A stretch of DNA of 56,285 nucleotides from Nocardia cyriacigeorgica NBRC 100375 (GTDB taxonomy: Bacteria; Actinomycetota; Actinomycetes; Mycobacteriales; Mycobacteriaceae). Shown piece by piece: positions 39,583 through 47,822 of this stretch. The notes beneath the pieces were generated by a model that was not told the origin of the DNA, searched no databases, and saw nothing but the letters and a program-made list of their open reading frames with translations. Every line of letters starts with the position of its first letter. Position 1 is the first letter of the stretch. The translations under genes and the position numbers were made by a program. The stretch spans positions 1 through 56,285 of the forward strand of contig NZ_BAFY01000041.1 of the NCBI RefSeq assembly GCF_000308555.1. The letters are read 5' to 3'.

Positions 39583-40806
39583 ATGGTCGCCGATCGCAGC
39601 GAGGTCGACCTCGTGCGCACGCGGCCGGCGGGCGGTCGAACCGTGCGTCGCAGGCCCAAGGATCGCAAGGTCCAGATCATCCGGGCGGCGGCTCGTGCCT
39701 TCAGCGAACGCGGCTACTACCCGGTTGGGGTGGACGAGATCGCCGCCGAGGTCGGCATCTCCGGCCCGGCGCTCTACCGCCATTTCGCCAACAAATACGC
39801 CTTGCTGGTCGCCGCCGCGGAAGAGGGCGCGCGTCAACTGCTCGACGTCGCCGTCGCCGCCGACGATCCGGCGCTCGATCCCGCCGACCGCCTGGACGCG
39901 CTGATCCGCGCCGTCGCCGACCACACCATCGATATCCGGCGCGAAGCCGGGCTCTACCGCTGGGAGCGGCGCTACCTGGAGAAGGCGGACCGCACCCGCA
40001 TCAAGACCCTCTACGACGGGCTCAACGCCACCTTCGCCGCGCCGATCGCGCAGCTGCGCCCGGAATCCGCGCCGGAGGACGTCGCGCTGCTCGCCGCGGG
40101 CGTGCTCAGCACCATCGGCAGCATCTCCGCTCACCGCACCGCACTGTCCACCGCCCGGCTGCTGCCGCTGCTGCGTGAGATGTCGACCGCGATCGTGCGC
40201 GCCGAGCTGCCACCCGCGCCGAGTGCGGCCGATCCGGCGCCGCAGCCGCGCGGGCTTCCGGTCACCTCGAAACGCGAACAGCTGCTCACCGAGGCCATCC
40301 GCATCTTCGGCAGGCAGGGCTATCACGAGGCCAGCATCGAAGAGATCGGTTCGGCGGTCGGGATCAACGCCTCGAGCGTCTACCGCTACTTCAGCAGCAA
40401 ATCCGACCTGCTGGCCGCGGCCTTCCATCGCACCGGCGACCGGCTCGCCATCGCCATCAGCGAGGCGCTGGCCGAGGCCACCAGCCGCGCCGACGCCGTC
40501 GACCGCATCGCCGACCGGTACGCCCGGCTCAGCTTCGCGATGCCGGAGATCATGCCGGTCTACTACGCCGAGTTCAGCAATCTGCCGCAGGCCGAGCAGC
40601 ACAAGCTGCGCGCGATCCAGCGGCAGAACGTCCTCGAGTGGGCCAACCTGCTCGACGGCGACCCGATCGAGGCACGTTTCCGGGTGCACGCCGCGATCGG
40701 GCAGGTGATCGATGTGGGCAGGCTGGTGCGGTTCGACGCGCGACCCGAGCACATTTCCCGGGTCCACGCGCTGATGATGGCGGTGTTGCTCGGTCCCGCG
40801 CGCTGA
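39583..40806 (+). CDS. Tandem TetR-family regulator (two complete TetR units fused)
   Basis: 407 aa from ATG 39583, chosen because GGAGAG (39573-39578) precedes it; an ATG at 39571 would add 4 residues. It contains two TetR DNA-binding domains. The first is at about residues 28-75 (VDEIAAEVGISGPALYRHF) and the second at about 229-280 (IEEIGSAVGINASSVYRYF). Each is followed by its own helical ligand/dimer region, so one chain resembles a covalent TetR dimer. The length is about double the usual ~200 aa. The neighbouring hydratase/SDR pair is divergent and is the likely target. The ligand is unknown; acyl-CoA is a guess from context. Confidence 0.9.
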   Translation: MVADRSEVDLVRTRPAGGRTVRRRPKDRKVQIIRAAARAFSERGYYPVGVDEIAAEVGISGPALYRHFANKYALLVAAAEEGARQLLDVAVAADDPALDPADRLDALIRAVADHTIDIRREAGLYRWERRYLEKADRTRIKTLYDGLNATFAAPIAQLRPESAPEDVALLAAGVLSTIGSISAHRTALSTARLLPLLREMSTAIVRAELPPAPSAADPAPQPRGLPVTSKREQLLTEAIRIFGRQGYHEASIEEIGSAVGINASSVYRYFSSKSDLLAAAFHRTGDRLAIAISEALAEATSRADAVDRIADRYARLSFAMPEIMPVYYAEFSNLPQAEQHKLRAIQRQNVLEWANLLDGDPIEARFRVHAAIGQVIDVGRLVRFDARPEHISRVHALMMAVLLGPAR

Positions 40807-40834
40807 CGCGCTTCTCCGGCCGACCGGGCGCGCC

Positions 40835-42355
40835 TCAGCGCCCGTGCCGTAGCCGGAAGATCGTGCGCGCGATCCGCAGCTGGCGCGAATTGCGTTCGAA
40901 AGTGGTGAGTTTCAGCGGCGCGCGATACTTGGTCCGCGCGATCGCGAGGGTGCGGGTGAATTCCAGCAGCCCCAGTTCGCCGTGGCTGTGGCCCTGCCCG
41001 TATTCGCCGACCCCGCCGAACGGCAGCGCCGGGATGCCCGTGCACGCGGTCGCGGAGTTCACCGTCACCACGCCGACCCGCAGCCGTTCGGCGAAGGCTT
41101 CGACGCTGGCGACATCGCGGGTGAACACCGAGACCGACAACCCGCTGCCGACGGCGTTCACCCGCCGCACCGCCTCGTCCATATCGGCGACCTTGTTGAC
41201 CACCAGGACCGGACCGATGGCCTCGCCGCTGACGACCAGGCTCTCCTCCGGCACCTCGGCCAGCACGATCGGCTCGACATACGGTTCGCGGATCGAATCG
41301 AGCCCGCCGACCACCGCGCGCCCGCCCCTGGCCAGTGCGTCGCGCACCTGCCTGCGGACCACGTCGGTCTGCTCTTCGAGAATCATCGGCCCGTAGCAGG
41401 CGTGCTTGGCCGCGCCGGGGCGCAGCCGCCTCGCGTGCTCGATCACCAGATCGAGGAAGGGCTCGTACACCGATTCGGCGACATAGGCGCGCTGGATCCC
41501 GGCGGCGTTCTGGCCGGCATTGGCCATCGCGCCGAACACCGCCGCCTCGGCGGCCTCGTCGAGCTTCGCGTCGACCTGCACCACCATGGCGCCCTTGCCG
41601 CTGTACTCGACCACGACCGGCGTCAGCGTCTGGGCGCACAGTTCGATCACCTTGCGGCCCTCGGCTTCCGGGCCCGCGTAGGCGATCTTGTCGACCCCGG
41701 CCCGGCACAGCGTCGCGGTGGTGGTCGCATCACCGGTGATCGCTTGCAGCACCGGCTGATCGGGCGCGAGGTCGGCCCAGGTCTGGGCCAGCCACACGCC
41801 GACGCCGGTGGTGAGTTCGTGCGGTTTGAACACGACCGCATTACCCGCCGCCATCGCGTAGGCGATCGAACCCATCGGGGTGAAAACCGGGTTGTGCCAA
41901 GCGCCGATCACGCCGATCACCCCGAGCGGCAGGAACCCCACCGAAGCGCGCTGATTGCGGGTGAGCCAGGTGGAATCGATGACGCGGCGGCCGAGGGTTC
42001 GCCCGGCATTGCGGGCGGCCCAATCGAGGTTCTCGATCGCCAGCATCACCTCGATGGCGGCGTCGGCTTCGGGCTTGCCGGTTTCCTCGCGGACGAGGTC
42101 GATCAGTTCCCCTGAGCGCCGTGCGATGCTGCGTTTCCAGTCCAGCAGCCATCGCTTGCGGGCACCGAAACTCAGGTGCGCCCACCACTTTTCGGCCGCA
42201 CGGGCCGCGCGAACGGCACGTTTCAGCTCGCTGGAACCCTGGACGGCGTAAGTGCCGACCGTTTCCCCGGTGCGTGGGTCGTAGGACGTAAGCACGCTCG
42301 GTCGGCCCGATCCTCCCGAACGCGCCGCCACATGTGGCTGCGCGGACTCGGCCAT
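40835..42355 (-). CDS. Aldehyde dehydrogenase-like protein with Ala replacing the catalytic Cys
   Basis: 506 aa from the ATG at 42355; the frame extends upstream, but family similarity (SYDPRTGE...) begins after this Met. NAD-dependent aldehyde dehydrogenase fold: LPLGVIGVIGAWHNP, FKPHELT, VEYSGKGA with the general-base Glu250, and PFGGVGEYGQGHSHGE. The nucleophile motif reads NAGQNAAGIQR, with Ala284 (codon 41504-41506) exactly 34 residues after Glu250. That is the same spacing as Glu268/Cys302 in canonical enzymes, so the missing Cys is not an alignment artefact. Normal thiohemiacetal chemistry is not possible. It may be inactive, a binding protein, or an esterase-free scaffold. It is divergent from the ABC transporter across 272 bp. 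Confidence 0.87.
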   Translation of the reverse strand: MAESAQPHVAARSGGSGRPSVLTSYDPRTGETVGTYAVQGSSELKRAVRAARAAEKWWAHLSFGARKRWLLDWKRSIARRSGELIDLVREETGKPEADAAIEVMLAIENLDWAARNAGRTLGRRVIDSTWLTRNQRASVGFLPLGVIGVIGAWHNPVFTPMGSIAYAMAAGNAVVFKPHELTTGVGVWLAQTWADLAPDQPVLQAITGDATTTATLCRAGVDKIAYAGPEAEGRKVIELCAQTLTPVVVEYSGKGAMVVQVDAKLDEAAEAAVFGAMANAGQNAAGIQRAYVAESVYEPFLDLVIEHARRLRPGAAKHACYGPMILEEQTDVVRRQVRDALARGGRAVVGGLDSIREPYVEPIVLAEVPEESLVVSGEAIGPVLVVNKVADMDEAVRRVNAVGSGLSVSVFTRDVASVEAFAERLRVGVVTVNSATACTGIPALPFGGVGEYGQGHSHGELGLLEFTRTLAIARTKYRAPLKLTTFERNSRQLRIARTIFRLRHGR

Positions 42356-42627
42356 GCGTCCAAGACTATGGGCGCGGTGACCGGGCGACAAGGTACCTGC
42401 GCTGCCATACCGCTGCCGAACACTCGCCGTACCTGCGCCTATTCGAAACCCGGCGGATAGTGTGAGTAAGCGCACAACCGAACGGTCCGCCGCTGCGGTG
42501 CGCCCGGACCGCCCCGGATGCGAAACCCGGGCCGGTAACATCGCGCCCGGCGGTACGGATCACCATGCGGGACGTCGCTGCGTGCGCTCCGGCGACCCAC
42601 CCCTGCCCGGCCGATAGTGGAGAGTTG

Positions 42628-43611
42628 ATGCCGAGTTCGAATCATGTCGAGTCGCCCGCGAGCGAGCCCGCCGTCCAGGTCGTGGACGTGCGGAAGTCGT
42701 TCGGTGAGGTGCACGCGCTGCAAGGCATCAGTTTCACCGCCGAGAAGGCGAGTGTGCTCGGTGTGCTCGGCCCCAACGGAGCAGGCAAGACCACCACCGT
42801 CAAGATCCTGTCCACCCTGCTGCGGCCGGATTCGGGCACCGCGATCGTCGCCGGTCACGATGTGCAGAAGGATCCGGCGGGCGTGCGCCGCTCGATCATG
42901 ATGACCGGCCAGTACGCCGCGCTGGACGAGAACCTGTCCGGCCGGGAGAACCTGGAACTGTTCGGCAGGCTGATGGGCCTGAGCAAATCGGCCGCCCGCA
43001 AGCGCGCCGACACCCTGCTTGAGGAATTCGATCTGGTCAGCGCGGGTCGTCGCGCGGTACGCAACTACTCCGGCGGCATGCGCAGGCGCGTCGATATCGC
43101 CTGCGGCCTGGTGGTGCGGCCCGAAGTGGTGTTCCTCGACGAGCCGACCACGGGCCTGGATCCGCGCAGCCGCCAAGGCGTGTGGGACCTGGTCAACGCC
43201 CTCAAGGCGCAGGGCATCACCGTCCTGCTGACCACGCAGTACCTCGAAGAGGCCGACGTGCTCAGCGACAACATCATCGTCATCGACAAGGGCACCGTCA
43301 TCGCCGAGGGCACCGCCGACGAACTCAAGGAGAAGACCGGCGGCAGCTACTGCGAAGTCGTCCCGCTGGACCCGTCGGATCTGTCCAAGGCGGCAGCCGC
43401 GCTCGGTGATCTGGTGCCGTCGGCGGTCTCGGCCGAACTGAACGGCGCCGACCGGCTCTCGATTCCCGCCCCGGACGGCGCCGCGACCCTGGCCGAGGCG
43501 TTGCGACGGCTGGACTCCGCCGGGGTAGACCTGGCCGATATCGCGCTGCGGCGGCCCTCCCTCGACGACGTGTTCCTCTCCATCACCGGTCATTCGGGCG
43601 GGGCGGCGTGA
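42628..43611 (+). CDS. ABC transporter ATP-binding protein, DrrA-like
   Basis: 327 aa from ATG 42628, preceded by GGAGAG (42619-42624). Walker A GPNGAGKTT (residues about 48-56), signature YSGGMRRR, Walker B VVFLDEPT, then the D-loop and a switch His region read as LLTTQYLEEAD (Gln where most ABC proteins have His, as in DrrA relatives). A C-terminal regulatory tail ends in DDVFLSITGH. The daunorubicin-resistance DrrA class drives drug or lipid (phthiocerol-type) export. The stop overlaps the next start by 4 nt (43608-43611), so the three genes form a translationally coupled operon. Confidence 0.93.
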   Translation: MPSSNHVESPASEPAVQVVDVRKSFGEVHALQGISFTAEKASVLGVLGPNGAGKTTTVKILSTLLRPDSGTAIVAGHDVQKDPAGVRRSIMMTGQYAALDENLSGRENLELFGRLMGLSKSAARKRADTLLEEFDLVSAGRRAVRNYSGGMRRRVDIACGLVVRPEVVFLDEPTTGLDPRSRQGVWDLVNALKAQGITVLLTTQYLEEADVLSDNIIVIDKGTVIAEGTADELKEKTGGSYCEVVPLDPSDLSKAAAALGDLVPSAVSAELNGADRLSIPAPDGAATLAEALRRLDSAGVDLADIALRRPSLDDVFLSITGHSGGAA

Positions 43612-44501
43612 GTGGGTCAGGGCCGGAGGCGGTAGCGGAGCGTAACCACGCAGGCCCCTCACTCACGTCAGATGGGCAGAGCGTGACCGCTGCTGCCACC
43701 ACCGAGGCGGGCGGCGCCCAGTTGTTCGCCGAACTGCCCGTCGCCAAGCTGTCCTCCTTCGCTCAGTGGCGCGCGCTGACCGGCCGCATCATCTGGACCA
43801 TGGCCACCAAGGGTGAGCTGATCGTCGCGATCATCACCCCGCTGGTGTTCACCCTCGGCTTCTATCTGCCGCTGCGGTACGTGATGAAATTCCAGGGCAT
43901 CGATTACGCCCAGTTCGTCATGCCGATCATCGTGTTGCAGACGATGGCGTTCACCATGATGTCGAACGCCCAGCTGTCGGCGTTCGAGGCGCTGACCGGG
44001 CTCAGCACCCGGTTGCAGACCATGCCGATCGGCACGCTGGTGCCGCTGTCGGCGCGGATCTCCGCCGGTGTGGTGCGGTCGGTGTGTTCGTTGACGGCGG
44101 CCCTGATCTACGGCCACATCATCGGCTTCCGGTTCGAGGCCGGTTGGGGCCAGGCGATCTTGTTCTGTGTGTTCTCGCTGGCGATCAGCATCGTGCTGTC
44201 GCTGGGCGCCGACGCGCTCGGCAGCCTGACCAAGAGCCCGGAGTCGCTGAGCCAGGCGCTCACCCTGCCCACGCTGATCTTCGGCATGCTCTCCTGCGGG
44301 TTCGTGCCGGAGTCCGGGTTCCCGGAGTGGATCCGGCCGTTCGTGCGCAATCAGCCGATCTCGCAGCTGTCGTTCGCGCTGCGCGATATGGCCGCAGACG
44401 GCGTGACCTGGCAGGTGCTGTGGGTGCCGCTGGTGTGGTTGATCGGCGCGGGCGTGATCTTCGCGCCGCTGGCGGTGTGGGCGAGCGTGAGGCGGTCATG
44501 A
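43608..44501 (+). CDS. ABC-2 type exporter permease, DrrB-like
   Basis: 297 aa from GTG 43608, overlapping the ATPase stop. A ~50-residue cytoplasmic N-terminus precedes about six membrane segments (for example LIVAIITPLVFTLGFYLP, then VMPIIVLQTMAF and ILFCVFSLAISIVL). The CGFVPESGFPEWIRPFVRNQP segment before the last helices is characteristic of DrrB/DrrC permeases. It pairs with the next gene as a heterodimeric channel. A later GTG (43683) is an alternative start. The substrate is not deducible; the nearby NRPS product and an envelope lipid are both possible. Confidence 0.92.
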   Translation: MSGSGPEAVAERNHAGPSLTSDGQSVTAAATTEAGGAQLFAELPVAKLSSFAQWRALTGRIIWTMATKGELIVAIITPLVFTLGFYLPLRYVMKFQGIDYAQFVMPIIVLQTMAFTMMSNAQLSAFEALTGLSTRLQTMPIGTLVPLSARISAGVVRSVCSLTAALIYGHIIGFRFEAGWGQAILFCVFSLAISIVLSLGADALGSLTKSPESLSQALTLPTLIFGMLSCGFVPESGFPEWIRPFVRNQPISQLSFALRDMAADGVTWQVLWVPLVWLIGAGVIFAPLAVWASVRRS

Positions 44502-45370
44502 GTTCAGTGCAGACACCCGAGACCGTCGAAGCGCCGGCGTCGGCGCCGACCGGCTGGAACACCCCGCTGCCGACGGTGCACGCGCGCTCGGAGAGCTCGC
44601 TCGGTAACTGGTGGACCCACAGCCTGATCCAAACCAAGCGGCTGTTGCTGGTGTGGGCTCGTGATCCGGCGACCACCATCCAGACCATCCTGTATCCGGC
44701 GTTGACGCTGCTGATGTTCTGGATCGTGCTGGGCGATTCGATCACCGCGGCCACCGGTAAACCGAGCGTCTACGGCACCGTCCCGATGATCACCTTGGTC
44801 GCGGCTATGGCCGGCGCGGTGGTGAGCGCGCTCGGCTTCAAAACCGAGAAAGCCACCGGACTGCTCGGCCGGTTCTGGACCATGCCGGTGCACCGGGCCG
44901 CCGGGCTGACCGGGCGCTTGTTCGCCGAGGCCATCCGGGTCCTGGTCACCACGCTGTTCGTGATCGCGGTCGGCTTCTGCATCGGGTTCCGGTTCGACCA
45001 GGGGCCGGTGGCCGCGCTGGCGTTGATCGGCATTCCGGTGCTGTTCGGCGTCGGGTTCGCGGTGTTCGTGACCGCGCTGGCCACCCTCACCGAGGGCGTC
45101 ATGCTGGTCAACGTCATCGGCATCATCAACACCCTGCTGATGTTCTTCAACTCCGGATTCGTCCCGGTCTACGCCTACCCGGTGTGGTTGCAGGATGTCG
45201 TGGCCAACCAGCCGATGAGCTGCGCGATCGACGCCATGCGCGGGCTGTCCTACGGCGGGCCGGTGGCCGAGCCGATGACCAAGACGCTGTTGTGGACCGT
45301 CGGCATCGTCATCGTGTTCGCCTACCCGGCCGTGCGCGGCTACCGCCGCGCGGCGGAAACCGGCGCCTGA
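44498..45370 (+). CDS. ABC-2 type exporter permease, DrrC-like
   Basis: 290 aa from ATG 44498, with a 4-nt ATGA overlap with the preceding permease. Six predicted membrane segments (TILYPALTLLMFWIVLG, MITLVAAMAGAVVSALGF, VLVTTLFVIAVGFCIGF, and others) and the family segment NSGFVPVYAYPVWLQDVVANQP. It is the second half-channel of the DrrABC-like exporter. It converges on the lycopene cyclase gene with a single base between the stop codons. Confidence 0.92.
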   Translation: MSSVQTPETVEAPASAPTGWNTPLPTVHARSESSLGNWWTHSLIQTKRLLLVWARDPATTIQTILYPALTLLMFWIVLGDSITAATGKPSVYGTVPMITLVAAMAGAVVSALGFKTEKATGLLGRFWTMPVHRAAGLTGRLFAEAIRVLVTTLFVIAVGFCIGFRFDQGPVAALALIGIPVLFGVGFAVFVTALATLTEGVMLVNVIGIINTLLMFFNSGFVPVYAYPVWLQDVVANQPMSCAIDAMRGLSYGGPVAEPMTKTLLWTVGIVIVFAYPAVRGYRRAAETGA

Positions 45371-45371
45371 T

Positions 45372-46568
45372 TCAGCCGATCCGGCGGGTTTCGCGGGCCG
45401 GCGCCGGCCCGTACTCGTAGCCGGCCCAGCGGTTGCGGTTGGTCCAGCCGACCAGGTCGTAGCGCCAGCGGAAGGGCCAGGTGTGGGCGACGGTATTGAC
45501 CAGCACGGCGCCGAGCGCGGTGTAGTCGTCGTGCGCGGACAGCAGCGCCCGCTGTCCGCGCGGTGAGGCGGTGAAGAACGCCTCGAACATCGCGATGGAC
45601 TGCTCGGTCGTCAGCCTGCCCAACCCCCACAGCCCGCGCATCCGCATCCAATAGACCAGCCGAGCCCGCGGCGACCACAGCGCGGCGACCGGATCGCGGC
45701 CCTGCTGGATCGCGGCGACCGCCGTGTCCACCAGTGCCAGCGAATCGGCGACGCTGTAGCCGGTGCACGGGTGCATCATGCCGCCGCGGGACCCGAACGG
45801 GATCACCCGGCCGGTGCCCTTCCTCGGTGGCGGCTGATCGAGTGGGTAGTGCGCGGCCTCGGTCGGTTCGCTGCCGGTGAGGCTGATGCCGTGCGCGGCG
45901 AGCCGGTTCAGCGTGCGCTTGCGCAGTTCGTGCTGCGGCATCCCACCGCGCAGTCCGAGGCTGGTCTCCTCGAAGATCACCGTGCCATCGCCCAGCGGCA
46001 CCGAATACAGGAACGACGGCGGCTCGTCATTACTCGCGCCGTTGTCCGGCCGCCAGTCCAGCAGCAGGCCCTCACCGTCGGCCACCATCGGGGCGGCGGT
46101 CTCGGCGTCGACGAAGATGCCGTGGGCGCTGGCCGCGCGCCGCGTGCCGGGGGAGGGCAGGCCCCTGGTGTCCACGACGGTGTCGGCGGCGATGACGGTG
46201 CCGTCGGCCAGTTCCACCACATGCGGTTCCACTCGCACCGCCCGTCCCGCGCGGACGCTCGCCGGGTCCAGCGGCAGCGCGTCGCGCAGGCCCGGCTTGG
46301 ACAGCACGCAATACGGCCGGGGGATACGATGCTCGGTCCTGGCCCAGACGGTGGGCGCCTCGATCCGGGTCGCGATGGCGGTGTGCGGTAGCCACTCGGG
46401 CAGCTCGTCCACCCAGCAGGAGTAGGTCGGGGGCCACAACCGGTCGGGGCGGGGATCGATCGCGGCGACGGACAAGCCGGCGGCTGCGGCGCGGTGTGCC
46501 AGCGCCCGGCCGGTCGGGCCGAGGCCGACGACGCACACGTCGACATTGTGAACCGCGCTGACTGCCAT
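45372..46568 (-). CDS. Lycopene cyclase family protein (CrtY/CrtL type)
   Basis: 398 aa from ATG 46568. FAD/NAD-binding Rossmann motif VVGLGPTGRALAHRA near the N-terminus, FLYSVPLGDGTVIFEETSL with the FxEET motif (about residues 197-201) essential in lycopene beta-cyclases, and GGMMHPCTGYSVADS near the middle. These enzymes cyclise the ends of lycopene to beta-ionone rings in the membrane. No other carotenoid gene (phytoene synthase, desaturase) is in the window, so it works with genes encoded elsewhere. The start has no clear Shine-Dalgarno; an upstream TTG (46604) is possible but unlikely. Confidence 0.88.
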   Translation of the reverse strand: MAVSAVHNVDVCVVGLGPTGRALAHRAAAAGLSVAAIDPRPDRLWPPTYSCWVDELPEWLPHTAIATRIEAPTVWARTEHRIPRPYCVLSKPGLRDALPLDPASVRAGRAVRVEPHVVELADGTVIAADTVVDTRGLPSPGTRRAASAHGIFVDAETAAPMVADGEGLLLDWRPDNGASNDEPPSFLYSVPLGDGTVIFEETSLGLRGGMPQHELRKRTLNRLAAHGISLTGSEPTEAAHYPLDQPPPRKGTGRVIPFGSRGGMMHPCTGYSVADSLALVDTAVAAIQQGRDPVAALWSPRARLVYWMRMRGLWGLGRLTTEQSIAMFEAFFTASPRGQRALLSAHDDYTALGAVLVNTVAHTWPFRWRYDLVGWTNRNRWAGYEYGPAPARETRRIG

Positions 46569-46810
46569 AGAGGCATTCAAACCGCATCCGAGGCGCCGAC
46601 GCAACCATCGCCGCGCGTGTGCCGCGATATATCGGTGGGCAAAGTGCCGGTGTTACAGAGAAATTCGAATAGGTCCGAATTCCGCCGCCAGGCCCTCGGT
46701 AGCTGCCCCCATTTCTGGTGTCCCCGCAATTCCAGTCGTGAAAGTTGTTGTGCCGCAACATAGCGTTGCTTTCGGAGCATCGAGGTGTTCCACTGTGCAG
46801 AAGGGACATC

Positions 46811-47821
46811 ATGAGAGGCCGTTACCTCCGCCAGCTCGGGCTGCTGGCCGCCGCCGTCACCGCGGCCGCGATTCTTCCCGTCTCGGCGTCCGCCGAGCCG
46901 ACGGATTCCCGCGCGGCATCGTCGATTGTTTCGGTAGCCGAGCGCGACGCCCGCAATGTCACCCTCACCGTGCATTCGGCGGCCATGGATCTCGATATTC
47001 CGGTCGAGGTGATGAAGGCCGCCGATACCGGCGTGCCGCGGCCGGTGTTGTACCTGCTGCTCGGCGCCGGCGGCGGGGTGGACGGCTCCAATTGGGGGAC
47101 AAAGACCGATGTGCTGGACTTCCTCGCGGACAAGAACGTGCACGCGGTCTCGCCGATCGGCGGCATGTTCAGCTACTACGCCGATTGGCACCACGACGAT
47201 CCACGGCTGGGCAAGCAGAAGTGGAAGACCTTCCTCACCAGCGAGCTGCCGCCGCTGATCGACGAGTATCTCGGCAGCAACGGGCGCAACGGCATCGCGG
47301 GCTTCTCCATGTCCGGCACCAGCAGCCTGGCGCTCGCGGCGACCACCGGGGGTCTCTACGACGCCGCCGCCGCCTACAGCGGATGCGCGCAGATCAGCGA
47401 TCCGGCAGGCCAGGAGTTCGTCCGGCTCACCATCGAAGAGTGGGGCCTGGCCGACAAGGAGAACATGTACGGCCCGCCGAGCGATCCGGCCTGGGCCGCC
47501 AACGACCCCTATGTCCAGGCCGAGGGCCTGCGCGGAAAAGCGCTCTACATTTCCAGCGGCAGCGGCCTGCCCGGTATGTACGACCAATACGGCGGCAAGT
47601 ATTCGCTCGAAGGTCCATGGCTTTTCGCGAATCAAATCGTGCTCGGCGGAATCATCGAGGCCGCGACGAATTACTGCTCGCACAATATGCAGGACCGGCT
47701 GACCGATCTCGGAATTCCGGCGACCTACAATTTCCGGCCCGACGGCACCCATTCCTGGGGCTATTGGCAGGACGCGTTGAAGGATTCCTGGCCGACGCTG
47801 GCTCCGGCGCTGGGGATATGA
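46811..47821 (+). CDS. Secreted mycolyltransferase, antigen 85 family (copy 2)
   Basis: 336 aa from ATG 46811 with AAGGGA 5 nt upstream; an in-frame upstream start (46745) would bury the signal peptide. The signal peptide ends near SASAEP (about residue 28). Nucleophile Ser166 in GFSMSG, His314 in GTHSWGYW, paired Cys in YSGC and TNYC. It is a paralogue of the gene at 36394, similar along the whole mature length, but with the canonical Met in the elbow. Expected role: mycolate transfer to trehalose or arabinogalactan. The next gene, a secreted lipase, starts 1 nt after its stop. Confidence 0.92.
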   Translation: MRGRYLRQLGLLAAAVTAAAILPVSASAEPTDSRAASSIVSVAERDARNVTLTVHSAAMDLDIPVEVMKAADTGVPRPVLYLLLGAGGGVDGSNWGTKTDVLDFLADKNVHAVSPIGGMFSYYADWHHDDPRLGKQKWKTFLTSELPPLIDEYLGSNGRNGIAGFSMSGTSSLALAATTGGLYDAAAAYSGCAQISDPAGQEFVRLTIEEWGLADKENMYGPPSDPAWAANDPYVQAEGLRGKALYISSGSGLPGMYDQYGGKYSLEGPWLFANQIVLGGIIEAATNYCSHNMQDRLTDLGIPATYNFRPDGTHSWGYWQDALKDSWPTLAPALGI

Positions 47822-47822
47822 C

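Noticed and set aside
40982..42115. Plus-strand open frame opposite the aldehyde dehydrogenase
   Set aside because: Shadow frame, His/Arg/Asp-rich, no domain; the minus strand carries clear dehydrogenase motifs.
42393..42438. GTACCTGCGC occurring twice 36 bp apart in the dehydrogenase/exporter divergent gap
   Set aside because: Short GC-rich direct repeat without symmetry or promoter context; chance is a sufficient explanation.
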